Below, piece after piece: positions 8,463-19,101 of a stretch of 64,000 nucleotides of DNA (positions are counted from its first letter, which is position 1; the number at the start of each line of letters is the position of its first letter). Origin of the DNA: Allorhizobium ampelinum S4 (GTDB lineage Bacteria; Pseudomonadota; Alphaproteobacteria; Rhizobiales; Rhizobiaceae); contig NC_011989.1 of NCBI RefSeq assembly GCF_000016285.1, forward strand, positions 871,001 through 935,000, given 5' to 3'. The translations under genes were made by a program, and so were the position numbers. Under the pieces are notes generated by a model that was given only the letters and a program-made list of their open reading frames with translations, was not told the origin of the DNA and did not search any database.

Positions 8463-9002
8463 TCAGGGTAGGGCGTCGTAGCCTTCGCCAAAGCCGTTAA
8501 GCTCGACGGGAATGCCGACCCGGTCCTGATCAGAGGATTCGCGCACGGCAAACACGGCGCTTTTGCCAGAGCGCAGCACTTTCATCAATTGATCGTCTAT
8601 TTCCACTTCCACATAGCAGCCCTCGGCAAAGCAGCGGGTGAAGAAAGCCCGCCCGACATTGTTATTATCGACGTAAAGCTCCATGCCGTCCTTCAACAGC
8701 ACGCCAAGCGGCGCCAGAATGCGCAGGATGCGAGCCTTGCGGTCGGCGGTCTTCAGCACCACCACGGACAGTCCCACTTCGGGGCGGTCCTCGGCAATCA
8801 CATTCTGCATCAGGGCGCATTGCTCCTGCGAGGTACCGGCGGGCGTATCGCAAATGATCGACCAGGCACCGTGATTGGAGCGCACTGTGCCTGCCTGCGG
8901 CTGCTGTGCCAGCGCCGCGCCCGCCTGCAATGCTGTTGCAAACCCTGCCGCAAGGAGCCCCGCCGCGACAAGTCTAGCCCGCAACATTCTCTGGAAACCC
9001 AT
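8463..9002 (-). CDS. ialB: Invasion-associated locus B (IalB) family periplasmic protein
   Basis: The protein has 179 residues and a clear signal peptide (cleavage near ALA-QQ, about residue 32). The mature part begins with NHGAWSIICDTPAGTSQEQCALMQ, followed by the CFAEGCYVEVEID section, both characteristic of IalB proteins first described in Bartonella. In rhizobia they are common exported proteins of unclear role. Four conserved Cys suggest two disulfides. The start at 9002 is preceded by AGAGGT and gives the signal peptide; an upstream in-frame extension is unlikely. It is divergent from coxB across a 557-bp spacer. Confidence 0.88.
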   Translation of the reverse strand: MGFQRMLRARLVAAGLLAAGFATALQAGAALAQQPQAGTVRSNHGAWSIICDTPAGTSQEQCALMQNVIAEDRPEVGLSVVVLKTADRKARILRILAPLGVLLKDGMELYVDNNNVGRAFFTRCFAEGCYVEVEIDDQLMKVLRSGKSAVFAVRESSDQDRVGIPVELNGFGEGYDALP

Positions 9003-9434
9003 GGATACCTCTGGAATTCTGTTCAATCTTGTCATTCTCGCCTGCGCCGCACAAAGGATCAAGGGCCAAGGCCTTCGACATCCTTGCGCTTTGCGCGCTG
9101 TATCTTCCTGTAACCTGCGATGATCGCCGAAACAAATCCAATCTGCGATTATTGGCCCGACCGATAAAAGGCCTGGCCCAAGACTGGACAAGACGAAAAT
9201 CGGAGATGGGCTGACTATTGACAGTCTCCTTTCCAGCCGAGTGCGGCATAATTGGGGTGTTTGCCTGTGTTGCGATCAGGGGCAGATCCAGTTCAGGTCC
9301 ATGCGATGGCAAGGTTTCAGGAGAATCTTCTCTGGCATTTCCCGCAAAGCGCGTACTGACATTTGCAGCGCAGGGCCGGGAATTGCGCCCGTTCGGCCTG
9401 GATCTTGATGACGATCTCTGTGGGATGAGCAAAA

Positions 9435-9449
9435 ATGCCGCAGCGGCAT
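9435..9449. promoter_or_regulatory. Short palindrome upstream of the coxB promoter
   Basis: ATGCCG-CAG-CGGCAT forms a perfect 6-bp inverted repeat centred about 32 bp upstream of the proposed -35 start. Its position suits an activator site, but the motif is short and could be chance. Confidence 0.3.
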
Positions 9450-9470
9450 GGACGTACGGTTGTTGCGAAA

Positions 9471-9499
9471 TTGGCAAAATTGTGATTTTAAATTAGTAT
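9471..9499 (+). promoter_or_regulatory. Candidate promoter of the cytochrome oxidase operon
   Basis: TTGGCA at 9471-9476 and TAGTAT at 9494-9499 are separated by 17 bp of AT-rich DNA. The -35 keeps five and the -10 four of the six consensus bases. It is the best-placed promoter upstream of the GTG at 9560. Confidence 0.5.
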
Positions 9500-9559
9500 C
9501 ATATCAGGGATTGTGCGTTTGCCATTGATTTGGGTCAAACGCGGGAGGGAGAGGCAACC

Positions 9560-12216
<2,657 letters not shown>

Positions 12217-12232
12217 ACATAAAAAAAGCCAT

Positions 12233-12263
12233 CAACGCCGTGGATGAAGCCGCTGCGGCGTTG
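12233..12263 (+). other. Hairpin between coxA and ctaB
   Basis: Arms CAACGCCG (12233-12240) and CGGCGTTG (12256-12263) form an 8-bp perfect stem in the 73-bp spacer. No T-run follows, so it is more likely an mRNA-processing or stability element that adjusts the ratio of structural to assembly genes than a terminator. The role is inferred. Confidence 0.4.
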
Positions 12264-12289
12264 AGAACATGACAGGTCAGGACAGCATA

Positions 12290-13246
12290 ATGGCAGCCAT
12301 AGACAACAGCAACATCATCGGTCTGGACAGTGAGATCTGTCTGTCCGAAGCGGGCGCGAAGGATTTCTTCGCGCTTTTAAAGCCGCGGGTGATGTCGCTT
12401 GTGGTGTTCACGGCCTTCGCAGGTCTGGTGCTGGCACCAGGCACGATCAACCCCATTCTGGGTGTCATTGCCATCCTGTGCATTGCGGTTGGGGCTGGCG
12501 CCTCCGGCGCTCTCAATATGTGGTATGATGCCGATATCGATGCGGTGATGACCCGCACGGCGCGCCGCCCCATCCCGGCAGGCCGTATCCGTCCGCAGGA
12601 GGCGCTGGCCTTCGGCATCACGCTGTCGGTCTTTTCGGTCTCGATTCTTGGCCTCGCGGTCAATTGGTTCGCCGCCGCCTTTCTGGCCTTCACCATCCTG
12701 TTTTACGCTGTCGTCTATACGATGTGGCTGAAGCGCTCGACCCCGCAGAATATCGTCATTGGCGGCGCATCGGGTGCCTTTCCGCCGATGATCGGCTGGG
12801 CCTGCGTGACTGGTGGCGTGTCGCTGGATAGCGTCATTCTGTTCATGGTGATCTTCCTGTGGACGCCAGCACATTTCTGGGCCCTGGCGCTCTACAAGAT
12901 GCGCGATTACGGCTCGGTCGGCGTGCCGATGATGCCGAATGTGGCAGGCGAAACCTCCACCAAGCGGCAGATGTTCGTCTATGCCGTGCTGACCGGGGTC
13001 TTTGCCGTGGCACCGGCTTTTACCGGGCTTGCTTCGCTCTGGTACGGGCTGGTGGCTGGTGTGCTGAGTGCCGTCTTTGTTGCCTGCTCCGTTGCCGTTT
13101 GGCGGATGCGAGAGGGCGATGAACGCATGGCACCGGCCCGCAAAATGTTTGCCTATTCGATCTTCTATCTGTTCGCGGTGTTTTCAGCCCTGCTGGTCGA
13201 TCATTATGCGGCGAGTCTTCTCGCCCATGCGTCGGGAGCACTGTGA
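12290..13246 (+). CDS. ctaB: Protoheme IX farnesyltransferase (haem O synthase)
   Basis: The 318-residue membrane protein belongs to the UbiA prenyltransferase superfamily. The first Asp-rich motif is NMWYDADID (76-84); the second is around [14 protein letters not shown]. About nine helices are present. It attaches a farnesyl group to haem b to make haem O, the precursor of haem a for the oxidase encoded just upstream. ATG at 12290 gives the start most like other rhizobial CtaB proteins; an ATG seven codons earlier (12269) cannot be excluded. Its stop codon overlaps the next start (TGATG). Confidence 0.94.
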   Translation: MAAIDNSNIIGLDSEICLSEAGAKDFFALLKPRVMSLVVFTAFAGLVLAPGTINPILGVIAILCIAVGAGASGALNMWYDADIDAVMTRTARRPIPAGRIRPQEALAFGITLSVFSVSILGLAVNWFAAAFLAFTILFYAVVYTMWLKRSTPQNIVIGGASGAFPPMIGWACVTGGVSLDSVILFMVIFLWTPAHFWALALYKMRDYGSVGVPMMPNVAGETSTKRQMFVYAVLTGVFAVAPAFTGLASLWYGLVAGVLSAVFVACSVAVWRMREGDERMAPARKMFAYSIFYLFAVFSALLVDHYAASLLAHASGAL

Positions 13247-13383
13247 TGGAAACGGTCAAACTTACGGAAGCCCAGAGGAAATCGAGACGCGGTCGCAATG
13301 TGGCGCTGGGCCTGGTGCTCGCTGGGCTTGTGGTGTTGTTTTACCTCGTGACGTTGGTGAAGATCAGCGGCATGGGACAATGA
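13246..13383 (+). CDS. 45-residue single-pass membrane protein of the oxidase operon (CoxF-like)
   Basis: An ATG overlapping the ctaB stop (TGATG) opens a 45-codon frame ending in TGA at 13381-13383. The peptide has a basic, polar N-terminus ([18 protein letters not shown]) and one membrane helix (about residues 18-38, [19 protein letters not shown]). Small proteins of this shape between ctaB and ctaG in alphaproteobacteria are annotated as CoxF or 'cytochrome oxidase small assembly protein'. Translational coupling and the conserved position make it a real gene. Its assignment as CoxF rests on position and shape, and its biochemical role is not established. Confidence 0.8.
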   Translation: METVKLTEAQRKSRRGRNVALGLVLAGLVVLFYLVTLVKISGMGQ

Positions 13384-13527
13384 GCATGTTCTGATGCGTA
13401 TGGTTCGTCATTCGACGATGCGCAGGCCGGAAATGCTCGATGTGAGAGAAGCGTTTAGCAGGGTTTTTGAAGCACAGACTGTTGACATACGCATACCATT
13501 GAAGCAGCGGCACGGGAGGAACGAGCC

Positions 13528-14145
13528 ATGGCAGAACCGGGAGGCACGCAAGCGGGAGAGCGGCGCGGCAAGGGCAAGGACCTGACCGTGTTTTTCGCTT
13601 GCCTGGCGTTTGTCGGCGGCGTTACCGCCATGAGTTTTGCTGCGGCCCCGTTCTATCGGATGTATTGCCAGCTGACCGGCTATAACGGTACGACCCAGAG
13701 GGCAGAGCAGCCGTCATCGGTCATTCTTGACCGCAAGATGACGGTCACCTTCGATGCCAATGTCTCGCCCGGTCTGAACTGGGATTTCAAGCCGATGCAG
13801 GCATCCGTTGCCCCAAGGATCGGCGAAACCATTCAGGCCAATTATTCTGTCACCAATCGTTCGCCCTATCCAACCAAGGGGCAGGCGGTGTTCAACGTGA
13901 CACCAATGGAAGCGGCGGTCTATTTCAACAAGATCGAGTGCTTCTGCTTTACCGAGACGGTGCTACAGCCCGGCCAGACGCTGGACATGCCAGTGGTCTT
14001 CTATATCGACCCTGACATCATGGCGCAGCCGGAGACCAAAAATATCGGAACGGTAACCTTGTCCTATACATTCTATCCGCATGGCGGCGAAAAGCCGGTG
14101 GCGGGGATTGCGCAGGACAAGGCCGCCGTTCAACCTAAGCTTTAA
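13528..14145 (+). CDS. ctaG: Cytochrome c oxidase assembly protein CtaG/Cox11
   Basis: The protein has 205 residues: a short cytoplasmic tail, one membrane helix (about 20-41) and a periplasmic immunoglobulin-like copper-binding domain. Cys138 and Cys140 in IECFCFTE are the CFCF copper ligands, and Cys47 in YRMYCQLTG is the third conserved Cys. Cox11/CtaG delivers copper to the CuB centre of subunit I. The start at 13528 is preceded by GGGAGGAACGAGCC. A 144-bp spacer with no recognisable feature separates it from the small gene upstream, yet it clearly belongs to the same functional block. Confidence 0.95.
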   Translation: MAEPGGTQAGERRGKGKDLTVFFACLAFVGGVTAMSFAAAPFYRMYCQLTGYNGTTQRAEQPSSVILDRKMTVTFDANVSPGLNWDFKPMQASVAPRIGETIQANYSVTNRSPYPTKGQAVFNVTPMEAAVYFNKIECFCFTETVLQPGQTLDMPVVFYIDPDIMAQPETKNIGTVTLSYTFYPHGGEKPVAGIAQDKAAVQPKL

Positions 14146-14335
14146 CGGGCGGGTCCCGCTGTATCAAAGCGGCGGGCGCGGACCAGGAGCAAGGGTAGGA
14201 AATTAACAGTCTGTTCAAGAATTGCCATTTGCAGACGGCCAGCGGCGATTATTGGATAAACTGTAAGGGATGGAGTGATCGGCGGCGAGAGGCGGCTGAT
14301 CATTTGAGGAGAGTTTTCAAGCGGGGATTGCTGAC

Positions 14336-15214
14336 ATGGCCGACGCCCATCAGAAACATCATGACTATCACATCATCGATCCGAGCCCATGGCCGATCCT
14401 GGCATCGCTCGGGGCCTTCATCCTGACCTTCGGCGGGGTCGGCTATATGCGCTACCTGCATGGTGGCTCGTTCAAGCTGTTTGGCATGGAGCTAGCGCAT
14501 CCATGGCTGTTCTACATTGGTCTTGCCATCATCCTGTTCACCATGTTCGGCTGGTGGGCAGATACGATCAAGGAAGCCCATGAGGGTCACCATACGCGGG
14601 TCGTGTCGCTGCATTTGCGCTATGGCATGATCATGTTCATCGCGTCTGAAGTGATGTTCTTCGTCGCGTGGTTCTGGGCGTTTTTCGATGCCAGCCTGTT
14701 TCCCCATGAAGCCATCCAGGCCTCGCGGGTCGAGTTTACCGGCGGGCAATGGCCGCCAAAGGGTGTCGAAGTGCTCGATCCCTGGCACCTGCCGCTTTAT
14801 AACACCGTCATCCTGCTGCTATCGGGTACCTGCGTTACCTGGGCGCATCATGCCATGCTGCACAATGACCGTAAGGGCATGATCAGCGGCCTGACGCTGA
14901 CGGTGGTGCTCGGTGCGCTGTTCTCCTTTGTGCAGTTCTATGAATATATGCATGCGCCCTTCGCGTTCAAAAGCTCGATTTACGGCGCGACCTTCTTCAT
15001 GGCCACCGGTTTTCATGGTTTCCACGTGCTGGTTGGCACGATCTTCCTGTTGGTCTGCCTGTTTCGGGCGCTGAAAGGCGATTTCACCCCGAAACAGCAT
15101 TTTGGCTTTGAGGCGGCGGCCTGGTACTGGCACTTCGTCGACGTGGTCTGGCTGTTCCTGTTCTTCTCTATCTATATCTGGGGCGGATGGGGTGCGCCGC
15201 TGGCGCATGGCTAG
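14336..15214 (+). CDS. coxC: Cytochrome c oxidase subunit III (CoxC/CtaE)
   Basis: The protein has 292 residues and seven helices. It carries the conserved subunit III features: an N-terminal HDYHIIDPSPWP segment, SEVMFFVAWFWAFF with the family's conserved membrane acid, and the C-terminal HFVDVVWLFLFFSIYIWGGW. Subunit III stabilises the catalytic core during turnover. The start at 14336 is 190 bp after ctaG, a longer gap than elsewhere in the block. The stop codon lies inside a palindromic repeat (15213-15261), and a terminator hairpin follows at 15289. Confidence 0.96.
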   Translation: MADAHQKHHDYHIIDPSPWPILASLGAFILTFGGVGYMRYLHGGSFKLFGMELAHPWLFYIGLAIILFTMFGWWADTIKEAHEGHHTRVVSLHLRYGMIMFIASEVMFFVAWFWAFFDASLFPHEAIQASRVEFTGGQWPPKGVEVLDPWHLPLYNTVILLLSGTCVTWAHHAMLHNDRKGMISGLTLTVVLGALFSFVQFYEYMHAPFAFKSSIYGATFFMATGFHGFHVLVGTIFLLVCLFRALKGDFTPKQHFGFEAAAWYWHFVDVVWLFLFFSIYIWGGWGAPLAHG

Positions 15215-15261
15215 AGCATTCCAGCAAACGTGCGGTGCGGTTTTGCGTCTGGAAATGCTCT
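15213..15261. repeat. RIME-like palindromic element overlapping the coxC stop
   Basis: The outer arms (AGAGCATTCCAG and CTGGAAATGCTCT, one bulged base) and inner arms (GCAAA and TTTTGC) enclose a G-rich loop. The architecture matches the units at 60254-60410 and common rhizobial intergenic palindromes. It starts within the coxC stop codon. Confidence 0.6.
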
Positions 15262-15288
15262 AACCGCCAGCGAGCTGGAATTAACAAG

Positions 15289-15318
15289 GGCGGCGTCAAG
15301 AGCGCCGCCTTCTTGTTT
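15289..15318 (+). terminator. Terminator after coxC
   Basis: Perfect 7-bp GC arms GGCGGCG (15289-15295) and CGCCGCC (15303-15309) surround a 7-nt loop and are followed by TTCTTGTTT. The downstream DUF983-SURF1 pair probably needs its own promoter or readthrough. Confidence 0.65.
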
Positions 15319-15452
15319 GCAACAGGGCTTAGGACTGCGCCGAACGCGGAATCGGGTGTTCCCGAAAAGACAGACGAAACACGAAACGCGAGAGTTTGTG
15401 TGGTTTAATCTGAACCTCACAAACTCAGGAGTGAAAAGAGGATCTCGACGCC

Positions 15453-15833
15453 ATGGCCAGCAATAGCGATTTCCCGCCGGTCGAACCGGTCCAGGCCGCC
15501 CTTTCGGTTTCCTGCCCGCGTTGCGGACGTGGCAAACTTTTTCAGGGACTGACCAAGCTGAAACCCGCCTGTAGCGCATGCGGCTTCGATTACAGCAGCA
15601 TCGATCCCGGCGATGGGGCGTCGATTTTCGTTATTCTGATCGCCGATTTTCTGGTGGTTGGCCTGGCGCTTTACACGGAGGTCACGTATTCGCCGGGATT
15701 GTGGGTCCATTTTCTGATCTTTGGACCTTTGGCGATCGGATTGTCGCTCTGGCTGTTGCGCACCATCAAGGCGCTGTTGATTGCCTTGCAATACAAGCAC
15801 AATGCCCATCCGGGCCAGATCGACCGGGAGTAG
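15453..15833 (+). CDS. DUF983 family membrane protein
   Basis: The protein has 126 residues. A cytoplasmic zinc-ribbon-like part has Cys21-x2-Cys24 and Cys40-x2-Cys43 (CPRC and CSAC). Two membrane helices follow at about 57-75 and 84-108. DUF983 genes commonly accompany cytochrome oxidase clusters in alphaproteobacteria, and the position here between coxC and SURF1 agrees. The Cys arrangement suggests metal binding, perhaps in oxidase assembly, but this is not shown. Its stop is followed after one base by the SURF1 start. Confidence 0.88.
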   Translation: MASNSDFPPVEPVQAALSVSCPRCGRGKLFQGLTKLKPACSACGFDYSSIDPGDGASIFVILIADFLVVGLALYTEVTYSPGLWVHFLIFGPLAIGLSLWLLRTIKALLIALQYKHNAHPGQIDRE

Positions 15834-15834
15834 G

Positions 15835-16560
15835 ATGGGTGCGATGACGCGTGTAAGGCTTGCCGCAAGCGGCTTTCTGGTGCTGGTCGCCCTGGCGCTG
15901 CTGGTCTCGCTTGGCACATGGCAAATGCATCGTCTGGCCTGGAAGGAGGGCCTGATTGCCGATATCGAATCGCGCCGCCATCAGCCCCCAGCCAGCGTCG
16001 AGGACATCGATGCGCTGGCGCGCGGTGGCGGAGATGTCGATTACCGGGCCATGACCGCCTCCGGCACCTATCTCAACGACAAGGAACGCCGTTTCCTGGC
16101 GACCTATGACGGCGATGCCGGTTTTTACATCTACACGCCGTTTCAGCTTGCCGATGGACATATTCTCTTCGTCAATCGCGGTTTTGTGCCGGAGCAGAAG
16201 AAGGAGCCTTCGACACGCATGGGTGGACAATTGCTGGGCCTCCAGCGCGTCACCGGCCTGGCGCGGGCGAAACTGGCGGAAAAGCCCTCCCGGTTGGTGC
16301 CGGACAATGATATCGCCAAGAATGTGTTTTATTGGAAAGATCTTGATGCCATGGCCGCCAGCACCGGGATCGATACGGCCAAGGTTCTGCCGTTTTTTCT
16401 GGATGCAGGGCCGTCGCCGGTGCCCGGCGGCCTGCCGATCGGCGGTGTCACGATGATCGACCTGCCCAATAGTCACCTGCAATATGCCTTGACCTGGTAC
16501 GGTCTGGCGCTTGCTCTGGCGGTGATCGCAGTTATTTCGGTTTTCAGAAAGAAAACCTGA
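15835..16560 (+). CDS. surf1: SURF1 family cytochrome oxidase assembly protein
   Basis: The protein has 241 residues. Two membrane helices, near the N-terminus (about 8-28) and at the C-terminus (about 215-235), flank a periplasmic domain. GTWQMHRLAWKEGLI and LPNSHLQYALTWYGLAL are family hallmarks. SURF1 takes part in haem a insertion into subunit I. The start at 15835 has GGGAG four bases upstream and lies one base after the DUF983 stop; the next Met (15844) is also possible. It is the last gene of the oxidase block, and a strong palindrome follows at 16601. Confidence 0.93.
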   Translation: MGAMTRVRLAASGFLVLVALALLVSLGTWQMHRLAWKEGLIADIESRRHQPPASVEDIDALARGGGDVDYRAMTASGTYLNDKERRFLATYDGDAGFYIYTPFQLADGHILFVNRGFVPEQKKEPSTRMGGQLLGLQRVTGLARAKLAEKPSRLVPDNDIAKNVFYWKDLDAMAASTGIDTAKVLPFFLDAGPSPVPGGLPIGGVTMIDLPNSHLQYALTWYGLALALAVIAVISVFRKKT

Positions 16561-16600
16561 CGTCATTTCCAGAATCAACAATAATGTGGATATTGTCAAA

Positions 16601-16627
16601 ATGCTTGAACCCAATCGGTTCAAGCAT
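16601..16627. repeat. Perfect 11-bp inverted repeat between SURF1 and the DUF1304 gene
   Basis: Arms ATGCTTGAACC (16601-16611) and GGTTCAAGCAT (16617-16627) are perfect complements around a 5-nt loop. No T-run follows. The element lies 40 bp after the SURF1 stop and 95 bp before the next gene, so it could be an operator or a factor-assisted terminator. Confidence 0.6.
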
Positions 16628-16722
16628 AGATGCGCAATCCATCTGCATTTTTACTTTGTTTTCTTCGATATGGATTGCTGGAATTTTACTGCTTTCAACA
16701 ATCTCGAACGGGGGTGAGAGAT

Positions 16723-17094
16723 ATGACGATATTCTTAATTGCGACAGTTTTGGTCGTTCTTGTCATGCTGGAACATATCTACATCATGGTGCTGGAAATG
16801 TTTCTCTGGACGACACCGCGCGCCCGGAAAATCTTCCGTAAAAGCCTGCAGGGCGCTGAAACCACTCGGGTGATGGCGGCCAATCAAGGTCTTTATAATG
16901 GATTTCTGGCCGCGGGCCTGTTCTGGGCACTTCTGCATCCGCTGCCGGCCATGGGGCTCCAGCTCAAGGTATTTTTTCTTGGCGCTGTGGTGGTTGCTGG
17001 CCTATATGGGGGGAGGACCGTGTCGCGGCGGATCTTCTTCGTCCAGGCCGCGCCGGCAGCGATTGCCCTGTTTTTGGTTTTACTGGCTGGATAA
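16723..17094 (+). CDS. DUF1304 family membrane protein
   Basis: The protein has 123 residues and four hydrophobic helices. The opening ([29 protein letters not shown]) with Glu in the first helix is what I recognise from DUF1304 proteins. The loop carries [11 protein letters not shown], followed by [13 protein letters not shown]. The function is unknown. The start at 16723 is preceded by GGGGTGAGAG; the frame is open further upstream but that part is not hydrophobic in the family pattern. It ends 2 bp before ispH and probably shares its transcript. Confidence 0.8.
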   Translation: MTIFLIATVLVVLVMLEHIYIMVLEMFLWTTPRARKIFRKSLQGAETTRVMAANQGLYNGFLAAGLFWALLHPLPAMGLQLKVFFLGAVVVAGLYGGRTVSRRIFFVQAAPAAIALFLVLLAG

Positions 17095-17096
17095 CA

Positions 17097-18131
17097 ATGA
17101 CGACTGCAATGGACAAAACGCTTTTGGAAACCGGCTCGGTAACCCGGTCGCCATTGACGATCCGGCTGTGCGGTCCGCGCGGTTTTTGCGCCGGTGTCGA
17201 CCGGGCGATCCAGATCGTCGTGCTGGCGCTGAAGGGCTATGGCGCGCCGGTCTATGTCCGTCATGAAATCGTCCACAACCGCTATGTGGTTGAGGGGCTG
17301 GAGGCCAAGGGGGCTGTCTTCGTCGAGGAACTGGATGAAATCCCGGTCGAGCATCGCCAGCAACCTGTGGTGTTTTCCGCCCATGGCGTGCCGAAATCCG
17401 TGCCGGAAGATGCGCAGAAGCGCAATCTCTTCTACCTCGATGCCACCTGTCCGCTGGTCTCGAAAGTCCATAAACAGGCCATGCGCCATCAACGGCTTGG
17501 CCGCCATGTCATCCTGATTGGTCACGCAGGCCACCCGGAAGTAATCGGCACCATGGGGCAATTGCCCGAAGGCACCGTTTCCCTGGTGGAAACCGTTGAG
17601 GATGCCGCCGTCTATCAGCCAATCGATCCCGAAAACCTCGGCTTCGTCACCCAGACCACGCTGTCGGTGGATGATACCGCAGGCGTGATTGCCAAATTGC
17701 AGGAGCGCTTTCCAGAGCTGAAGGCACCTGCTGCCGACAGTATTTGCTATGCCACCACCAACAGGCAGGAAGCGGTGAAACAGGCAGCGCCCGGCTGCGA
17801 CCTGTTCGTCACCGTCGGCGCTCCCAATTCATCCAATTCCAAGCGGCTGGTGGAAGTGGCGTTGAAAGCTGGCGCCAAGCGCTCCATCCTGGTGCAGCGC
17901 GCCAGCGAGTTGGACTGGGACGCCATCGGTGAGATCCGCAGCCTTGGCCTGTCGGCGGGCGCATCGGCACCGGAAGTGGTGGTCAACGAAATCATCGAGG
18001 CCTTCAAGGCCCGCTTCGACGCGACAATCGAGCTGGCTGAATTTTCGATTGAGAACGAAAACTTCCTGGTCAACCGCGAATTGCGCTCCATCGAACTGAC
18101 CCAGGACGACATGGCCTTCGTCAACGGGTGA
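17097..18131 (+). CDS. ispH: 4-hydroxy-3-methylbut-2-enyl diphosphate reductase
   Basis: The protein has 344 residues. The three Cys ligands of the [4Fe-4S] cluster are Cys31 ([11 protein letters not shown]), Cys118 ([11 protein letters not shown]) and Cys217 ([10 protein letters not shown]). [12 protein letters not shown], which binds the diphosphate, is intact. IspH makes IPP and DMAPP in the last step of the MEP isoprenoid pathway. The N-terminus is about 19 residues longer than in E. coli. The start at 17097 is 2 bp after the DUF1304 gene; ATG at 17109 is an alternative. Confidence 0.97.
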   Translation: MTTAMDKTLLETGSVTRSPLTIRLCGPRGFCAGVDRAIQIVVLALKGYGAPVYVRHEIVHNRYVVEGLEAKGAVFVEELDEIPVEHRQQPVVFSAHGVPKSVPEDAQKRNLFYLDATCPLVSKVHKQAMRHQRLGRHVILIGHAGHPEVIGTMGQLPEGTVSLVETVEDAAVYQPIDPENLGFVTQTTLSVDDTAGVIAKLQERFPELKAPAADSICYATTNRQEAVKQAAPGCDLFVTVGAPNSSNSKRLVEVALKAGAKRSILVQRASELDWDAIGEIRSLGLSAGASAPEVVVNEIIEAFKARFDATIELAEFSIENENFLVNRELRSIELTQDDMAFVNG

Positions 18132-18158
18132 TGCAAGGCCTAGTCGGAAAGGCCCTGT

Positions 18159-18965
18159 TCACTTGCTGGCCAGCAACTCTGGCAGTTCTTCCAGCAAAGC
18201 GTCGCGCGCCCGACCCCCAGGGGTGATCTGGTCTTTTTTCTCATCCTGAATGAGACGGGCAAACACATAGGTCTGTTTGCCTTTGCTGGCCCAGCCGACA
18301 TACCAGCCCCATCCACGGCTATAATCGAACGCGGTGTCCGAAAGACGAGGGAAGGCCGCGCCGGTTTTACCGTGCACGGTCCAGCCATCGGCGATCTGGC
18401 GTTGCTCAACGATGGCCAGTGTCTTGTCCATGGCTTCGGGGCGAACGGGCAGCTGATGCTGGACCAGCTTTCTTAGGAAGGCGACCTGTTCCAGCGGCGA
18501 AATCTTCAAGGAGGAGGCAATCCATGCCCGCTCCAGACCATTGTTTTTGCCAGGATCGCCGGAAAAATCGGCATTGCCATAGGCAAATTTCGTCGCATAA
18601 TCACGAAGCTTGTCTTGCCCAAGCGTCCTGGTGATCTGCTGGGAATACCAGACGACGGAGTATTTCATCCAGCGCACCGGATCGGTCGGCTGTTTCCAAT
18701 TGTCGCCGCCCCAATCCACATAACCCTGTTTAAACGGCAGGGTCGGATTATGCTCGTCCTTCAGGTAAGTGGCATCATAGCCTATCACGCTGAGGGCGAC
18801 CTTGAAGGTGGAAGCGGGCGTGACACGCTCCGCACAATTGCCGTCCTGGACCAAGGTCTTCCCGGTTTTGCTATCGGCAATGACCGTGCAAATCGTTCCA
18901 GCCTGCGCCGTGGACGCTAAAAAGCTGGCTGCGATCAGTGTCAGCGCGATTTGCCCTAATTTCAC
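18159..18965 (-). CDS. Class D (OXA-type) beta-lactamase
   Basis: From a GTG at 18965 the protein has 268 residues with a signal peptide (cleavage near TAQA-GT, residue 22). All class D motifs are in place: STFK at 52-55 (Ser52 nucleophile, Lys55 to be carboxylated), SVV at 103-105, YGN at 129-131 and KTG at 199-201, with WYS and WI nearby. The enzyme should act on beta-lactams in the periplasm, and its spectrum cannot be inferred. GAGG precedes the GTG; an upstream extension in the same frame would bury the signal peptide. No mobile element flanks it, so it looks chromosomal. It is convergent with ispH. Confidence 0.9.
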   Translation of the reverse strand: MKLGQIALTLIAASFLASTAQAGTICTVIADSKTGKTLVQDGNCAERVTPASTFKVALSVIGYDATYLKDEHNPTLPFKQGYVDWGGDNWKQPTDPVRWMKYSVVWYSQQITRTLGQDKLRDYATKFAYGNADFSGDPGKNNGLERAWIASSLKISPLEQVAFLRKLVQHQLPVRPEAMDKTLAIVEQRQIADGWTVHGKTGAAFPRLSDTAFDYSRGWGWYVGWASKGKQTYVFARLIQDEKKDQITPGGRARDALLEELPELLASK

Positions 18966-19101
18966 AGCCTGTTCCTCTTCTCGATTGCGACGAAAGTCCG
19001 CTATTGTCGCGGGATTACCATGGCAATCGGAAAATATCGGCAGCATTATGGTTGGTAATGATCTGCGTTGGTTGCTGCCTGTGATTGCATGGAATAGGTG
19101 A

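Larger units (their letters stand above)
9003..9559. other. 557-bp divergent spacer between ialB and coxB
   Basis: No convincing gene is present; the open frames here lack a ribosome site and family resemblance. The right end holds a short palindrome (9435-9449) and a good sigma-70-type promoter (9471-9499) facing coxB. The remainder probably contains the ialB promoter, but I cannot place it. Confidence 0.5.

Noticed and set aside
9218..9496. 92-codon frame in the ialB-coxB spacer
   Set aside because: No convincing ribosome site, no hydrophobic or domain pattern, and it overlaps the proposed coxB promoter.
13394..13585. 63-codon frame between the CoxF-like gene and ctaG
   Set aside because: It runs into ctaG in another frame and has no resemblance to known proteins.
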